DNA of 64,000 nt from assembly GCF_019649055.1 (NCBI RefSeq), contig NW_026570245.1, positions 434,001 to 498,000 of the forward strand, given 5' to 3'. The notes beneath the pieces are model-generated. The model saw only the letters and a program-made list of their open reading frames with translations, was not told where the DNA came from and did not search any database. The translations under genes were made by a program, and so were the position numbers. Positions 59,277-64,000 of this stretch are shown here, one piece after another; position 1 is the stretch's first letter, and each line of letters begins with the position of its first letter. Source of the DNA: Paramacrobiotus metropolitanus. Lineage: Eukaryota; Tardigrada; Eutardigrada; Parachela; Macrobiotidae.

Positions 59277-59548
59277 ATCTAATATCACTAAATTGGAATA
59301 CGTATTAATCATTTAACATGTTACAATCATACGTATGGAATTTTATTAATGAAGATCCCACTGTAATTTGCACGCATCGAAAGATTAATTGTTCCTTGTA
59401 GGTCTGCTTTGGACAATTTTGTTTGTTATTTTCTTACTGCCAATAACAGGGTATTCCAAACAATTCATGTAAAAAGTCGTAATAAACCGATATCACAGTA
59501 ACCACAGAATCATGTTCGTAATGATAGACCATCATAACAGCAGGCGTA

Positions 59549-61833
59549 TCAATCTTTAACAATTTTGTTCAGCAAGAACTCGACCGACTGGGTCTTCTTC
59601 ATAACTCGCGGAATTTTTATCTGGTTGGCAGAGGCCTCGGAATTCGTTAGCAAAAATGCCCGCAAAGCAGAAAAGGCACCAGAACGTAGAACATATACTT
59701 CCGGGAGTCCCACAGCGTTTTTAGTCCGAAACGATTTGTAAACATAAGATGAATCTTGGAGGGCTTCGTCAATCTACACAAATATCACAATTAATATCTT
59801 GTGATCTGTTCAGTTCAAATTAACATTATGTATATTTATATCTGTAAATTCTATTTAAATTCTAATTAAATTTTCTATTTACACATTTTTCTATTTACAC
59901 AAGGCAGTAAAGAATAATTTCAATATTTTTGGTAAGCTGAACAACGATTTTATGAACATTATATATCACATTTACCATACTTGCACAAAAAATAAATAAC
60001 CAACAGCAATGCCAAATTATTAACACAATTGCAAGATCTGAAAAACTTGTAAACAAATACGCACCTTTGCTGCCAGATCTCGCATTTCGCTTGCTGCCCA
60101 CATTTTCCGCACATCGCTAAACTCAATAAATATCGCATAAAACGGCAACTTCCGGGATTGATCTGCAAATACTCAATTTAAAAGATCTGCGCAGGAGTTT
60201 CACGGGTTATTTTACCTTGGTATTTCAGTTCTCCAAGTAAAACGCTTTCGCAAGTGGTGTAATCAACCAGTTCCGCGCCCACATCCCGCGCAGCTGTCAT
60301 CAGTGCATCATATAATGCTTTCTCCGATGTTTTTTCGCCTCTAACGTTCAGCAGTTGTCCTTTTCTATAAAAAACACATTTTCAATACTCCTGCTATCAA
60401 TTTACCACAAGTATGCAGCTGCAGTAAATGGGAGGTTTTCGGTTGCCTAACAAAAGTTATGAAACCAAAATTCCCACGATTGCCAAACAGACAGCATTTC
60501 GATATTTAATATGTACGGTATACGTTCACACACCTGTATAAAAATTCCACAACGGGACACTGGTTAACGAAATCGATAACCCGCACCACATCGCCAAACC
60601 TGAACCGGCATAAGCCACTGGCATTGGTCAGTACGACTTCATACGGTTCTCCGCATTTTACCTGTCAACATGTTGACGGCATCTCATGTTTAACTCTATA
60701 TCGTAAAATAACTTTATTTCTGTATTTTTATACTTTTTTTGTATACCGTAGTCTCGTACCAACTACTCGTGTAATGGTCTTCATGACACTGTTTGGTTAA
60801 TGTTGACAAACAGAGAAAAAATGTTAAGAAATGAACTTCTACAGTTGCATCACATGCATCACGCTGTGCATTTCAACGCAGAACGGCATAAGCAATTCCG
60901 ATTGGTAATGAAACAACGCCGAAATACTACAAATCCTAACCTGATGGAGTAACAGCGTTTCTGGCTGCAGCTCATCCATTCGATCGAGCGGTATAAATTC
61001 AAAAAACATAGCAGTCGGCATAAGCAGATAGCGAGATGGACAATGTAAAGGCCAAACGTTCAACCCAATTAATCCTTCGGTTGCAGCGTACAACGGAGAA
61101 TACAATGGAACACCTGGGGAAATATTAAAGTTTCGTGTACGAAGTGTTTCCAGCAATATGTAGAAAATTTTGTCGCACCTTCACAATATTTCTCGCGTAA
61201 AACCTGCCCGTAATTTCCAAAGGCACCGGAATCCACGCACAGTACCAGAGCCATTTTTGGCCAAAGTCGTTTGGCAATTCCAACACTGCCTGAAATGCAA
61301 AATCAGACTTGCCACAAAACGAAAATCTTAACGTCGCCATGGTTGTAGTCGGCGTAAGTAAGAATAAGAAATACTGTCACTGGAATAACCAGGAAACGAG
61401 CAAAGACAGCATTAGCAGGGTAAAATACAGTACCGTTAGCAAACGCATCGGTGATATCATCAGCACGCTGTTCATCCGGAGTCAACAGCTTTTCCAGTTC
61501 AACGCGAATTTCAGGTGTAAAACTCAAACCGGACTTCACTCTTCCTTTCCGTATATTATCAATTAAATCGTCTTTATTTGCTTCCAAAAACTGGAAAGCA
61601 TAGTAGACGAGTGACGCAAAGTTGGCCTCGATCAGACCGATTTCGCGGTCCTTTAAAGCGAAAAGCAGATGCACGTACAGGGCATCCGGTTCCGATGCAA
61701 TATCATATCCCACTTTCGGCGTGCTGTACAAATGGAGAATGGATTTTGTGGATGTCGGGGAGGAAGAATTCGGGCCAATCGGGATGCCGGCTGGGGATGT
61801 CCGCCATCGTGGCGAATAAAAGAATTTAACACC
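59549..61833 (-). CDS. GH3-family (acyl-adenylating) protein, N-terminal part not found
   Basis: Seven exons, 61833-61434, 61289-61179, 61113-60941, 60661-60534, 60364-60216, 60162-60065 and 59773-59549, encode 427 residues in a closed frame. They match the GH3 fold: SPTSTKSILHLYSTPKVGYD, SEPDALYVHLLFALKDREI, LIEANFASLVYYAFQFLE, LWPKMALVLCVDSGAFGNY, then the ATP-binding motifs YAATEGLIG and LCRFRFGDVVRV, and C-terminal EVYVLRSGAFSAFL. Plant GH3 enzymes join amino acids to hormones; animal relatives (GHDC) have unknown roles. About 150-170 N-terminal residues with ATP motif I (SSGTTxG) are missing. A minus-strand frame at 62280-62160 (MGAILDAIFVFAKNVYMSLA, ending at a GT) could be a first membrane-anchoring exon. 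Nothing links it to the 61833 acceptor, and the SSGTTxG exon is not seen up to 64000. Confidence 0.82.
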
Positions 61834-64000
61834 CTACCAAAAAGGCAACCACCTGTCATAAAAAAGTAATAGACTTATAATGCATTTTTAAAACTTGCTT
61901 CATGTTAAATCTCCATATAATATCACGTAAATATTCACGAGTATTATACGGCAGACATCACCAAAAGTATACACTAACAGCGGCTAACAGATTTACAAAC
62001 GGATTTGTCAAAAAAAATGTAAAGGTAATATTGTTGCAAATCTTCACTACATGTTGCTTAACAAACAATCCAACTTTTTTAATATAACGTGAGATCACGG
62101 AGAGAATATTTAAAAAAAGGAGAGGAAGAAATGGATTTAACTGCATAACGTCAACGGGCTTATGCACCGCATAAGGACATTAAGTACACTAGTATAGGTC
62201 TCAGCAGCCCTAAGGGCAAGCAAGCGAGCGACATATAGACATTTTTTGCAAAAACAAAGATAGCATCAAGGATGGCTCCCATATTGCAGCTGTATGTAGG
62301 CGTAGGAGTGCAAGCCCTTAGCATTTTTTGCTTAATTCGGCAAATAAACAAAAGAAATGGCGCACGAAGCAACGTGCAAAATGATTAGTATGTTAATTTT
62401 TAAACCCAGTAACACTGTATGAATGTTTTTAGTGTTAATGCAAGTAATGACTTGTCTCAAAATTATTTTCTTAAAGAGTAATATTTCCCGTGGTACATAA
62501 TATTATGACAACATTAAATACGACTGTAAGCCTCAGTTACGTTGTGCAAAATTATAATATTGCACCGATATGTCGGAGATACGAGTATACCGACAGCCTT
62601 AAATTCTTTGTTTTATTCGAAAACTAACTGCTATCGATAAACATGATTATTTAATGTTTTCTCGATAAAAACAAATCAGCAGAACATATTACGGATGATT
62701 AAAGAATCAAGATGCCACCTCCAATGTGGGGAAGTGCTGAAAGTGGGGCAAAGATTTGTAAAATTATTGTACATAATGTAGAATGTGGAATAACGCAAAT
62801 ATCATCATTATCATTTCATCAAACAATCTTAATTACTACCAAGACGTCAAGGTTGCGATGCCGGCTAACGTAAGATATACCTTAACGATATATGCATCTG
62901 GGAAGCACTGTATCTGTACTGTCGAGTCAACTTGGCATTTTTTTCATTCGGCGAGTTGCATCCGATTTAAATAGGATATAACTCACTGTACAAAACGGTG
63001 CTGCCAAGTGAGTCGACAAGAAAATGCCTGAAGATCTTTCTCAAATTCCTCGAAAGAAGGGTTTGCATCCTTCTGGTGTTCGATATTTTCTAGAGATGGG
63101 AATACTATATCAGTGATAACGACTTCTAAATCAGAAGTTTCGATTGCCCCTTCCATTAAACATTATTCTTAACACTGACCTTTTGCACATGGTAAGCTTT
63201 TAAGTTCATAACAATTTAACAACAGTATAAAACAATGATGATTTAAAGTCGGAATATGCAAATAATATTACGTTCAAATAATATTGGACATAATAATTAT
63301 TAATTCAGAACGGGTGCCTAAAATAAACACTCTGCGAAATGGGGTGCCTATAATAAACAAGGATTTTAGGAGTTGCCCATAACGGTTTCCTTAAAAATAT
63401 TCGGAAATATTCAGAAATAAATTGAGAAATATTCAGAAATATTTAAAAATATCTAGAAATATAATCAGAAATACTTACAAATATTTAGAACTATATTCAG
63501 AAATATGTAGAAGAAATTAGCAATGTTTAAAAACATGTGGAAATTGTTGGAAGTATTTTTCAAAAAGTTTAAAATTATTTCTAGAAACATTTAGAAATAT
63601 AAATAGAAAAATTTGGCATCTTTAGAAATATATTTAGAAATAATTAGAAACATTCAAAAGAATTCAGCGTCTTCCAGAAATATTTAGAAATAGGTAAAAA
63701 GTTATTTTAAAATATTTAGAAGCATTTTAAAAATATTTAAGAATATTTAGGAGAATTTAGCAATATTCAAAAGTATGTAGAAAAGTTTTTAGAAATATTC
63801 ATAGAATATCTTTAGAAATATTTTTAGTAACACTTAGAAATACATATGAAAATATCAGAAATCTTTGAGAATATTTTTAGAAATATTTAAAGCAATTTAA
63901 ATGAATTTAGCAATATTTGGAATTATTTTTACTAACATTTGTTAATTATATTTGGAAATATTCTTAGAAATGTTTAAAAATACTAATTTAATTCAAACGC
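61834..64000. other. Right-hand region without firm genes
   Basis: About 2.2 kb. A minus-strand frame at 62983-63156 (57 codons, starting MEGAIETSDLEVVITDIVF) is acidic and ends DLQAFSCRLTWQHRF; it may be a relic of a mobile element or an isolated exon. The frame at 62280-62160 is a possible first exon of the GH3 gene. From about 63385 the DNA is a degenerate A/T-rich repeat. Confidence 0.4.
63385..64000. repeat. Degenerate aaatattta/cagaa tandem repeat running off the window
   Basis: Roughly 600 bp built from aaatatttagaaatattcaga-like units of about 10-12 bp, recurring dozens of times with heavy variation and occasional gaps (for example around 63640-63670). It continues to the right edge. 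It looks like an old minisatellite or AT-rich satellite; there is no coding potential. Confidence 0.85.

Noticed and set aside
1-64000. CRISPR arrays, rRNA or tRNA genes
   Set aside because: No regular repeat-spacer arrangement and no convincing tRNA A/B boxes or rRNA core sequence were seen by eye; a tRNAscan or cmscan run was not possible.

Overview
This is eukaryotic nuclear DNA: most genes are split by short introns (about 45 bp to 1.6 kb) with GT..AG boundaries, there are no operons, and gaps are AT-rich. The gene set (GnRH/AKH/corazonin-type receptor, Scratch zinc-finger factor, Argonaute, gustatory-receptor-like protein, methylcrotonoyl-CoA carboxylase alpha, ERM protein, COMMD4, Tim8) is that of a small-genome invertebrate. 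Several rhodopsin-like receptors with altered DRY motifs, compact introns and a GH3-type gene suggest an ecdysozoan, perhaps a tardigrade. That assignment is inference; no sequence here proves it. Exon models were built by hand from reading frame, splice-site and phase agreement. Most close exactly in phase, but no transcript data were available.

Layout. 1-3079 (-): neuropeptide receptor of the GnRH/AKH/corazonin group, running off the left edge. 4469-4933 (-): small secreted Gly/Ser/Gln/Pro-rich protein. 7932-11595 (-): two tandem paralogous GPCRs with the same NP|VIY intron. 12915-15713 (-): Scratch. 19060-20013 (+): intronless GPCR. 20828-22954 (+): LRRC27-like protein, convergent with a 12-exon slicer-type Argonaute (23434-28175, -). 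30295-34631 (-): MCCC1, ten exons. 35500-37146 (-): an ERM protein that has a FERM domain but no actin-binding tail. 38091-39667 (+): gustatory-receptor-like protein. 39979-40401 (-): intronless DUF6623-like protein. About 41168-41640 (-): frameshifted SLC17 transporter remnant. 42338-44452 (+): COMMD4, whose first coding exon is only the ATG. 45002-45268 (-): Tim8. 46886-48983 (-): a protein with an FMRP-like N-terminal module joined to an F-box. 50061-54889 (-): 1004-residue Arg/Pro-rich protein with internal repeats and one zinc finger. 55612-56031 (+): single-pass membrane protein with a PPxY motif. 57506-59276 (+): third member of the tandem GPCR family, with an inverted-repeat element in its intron. 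59549-61833 (-): GH3-family protein lacking a recognisable N-terminal part. 61834-64000: no clear gene, ending in an A/T-rich degenerate repeat.

The neighbouring genes do not form one pathway. Connected themes are chemosensation and peptide signalling (five GPCRs and one gustatory-like receptor), mitochondrial metabolism and import (MCCC1, Tim8), ubiquitin-linked adaptors (F-box, COMMD4, PPxY protein) and small-RNA silencing (Argonaute). Several long inverted repeats lie in introns and gaps; these look like small non-autonomous mobile elements or hairpin loci. The most unusual items are the FMRP-module/F-box fusion, the tail-less ERM protein, the 25-residue repeat array in the 1004-residue protein and the DUF6623-like gene.
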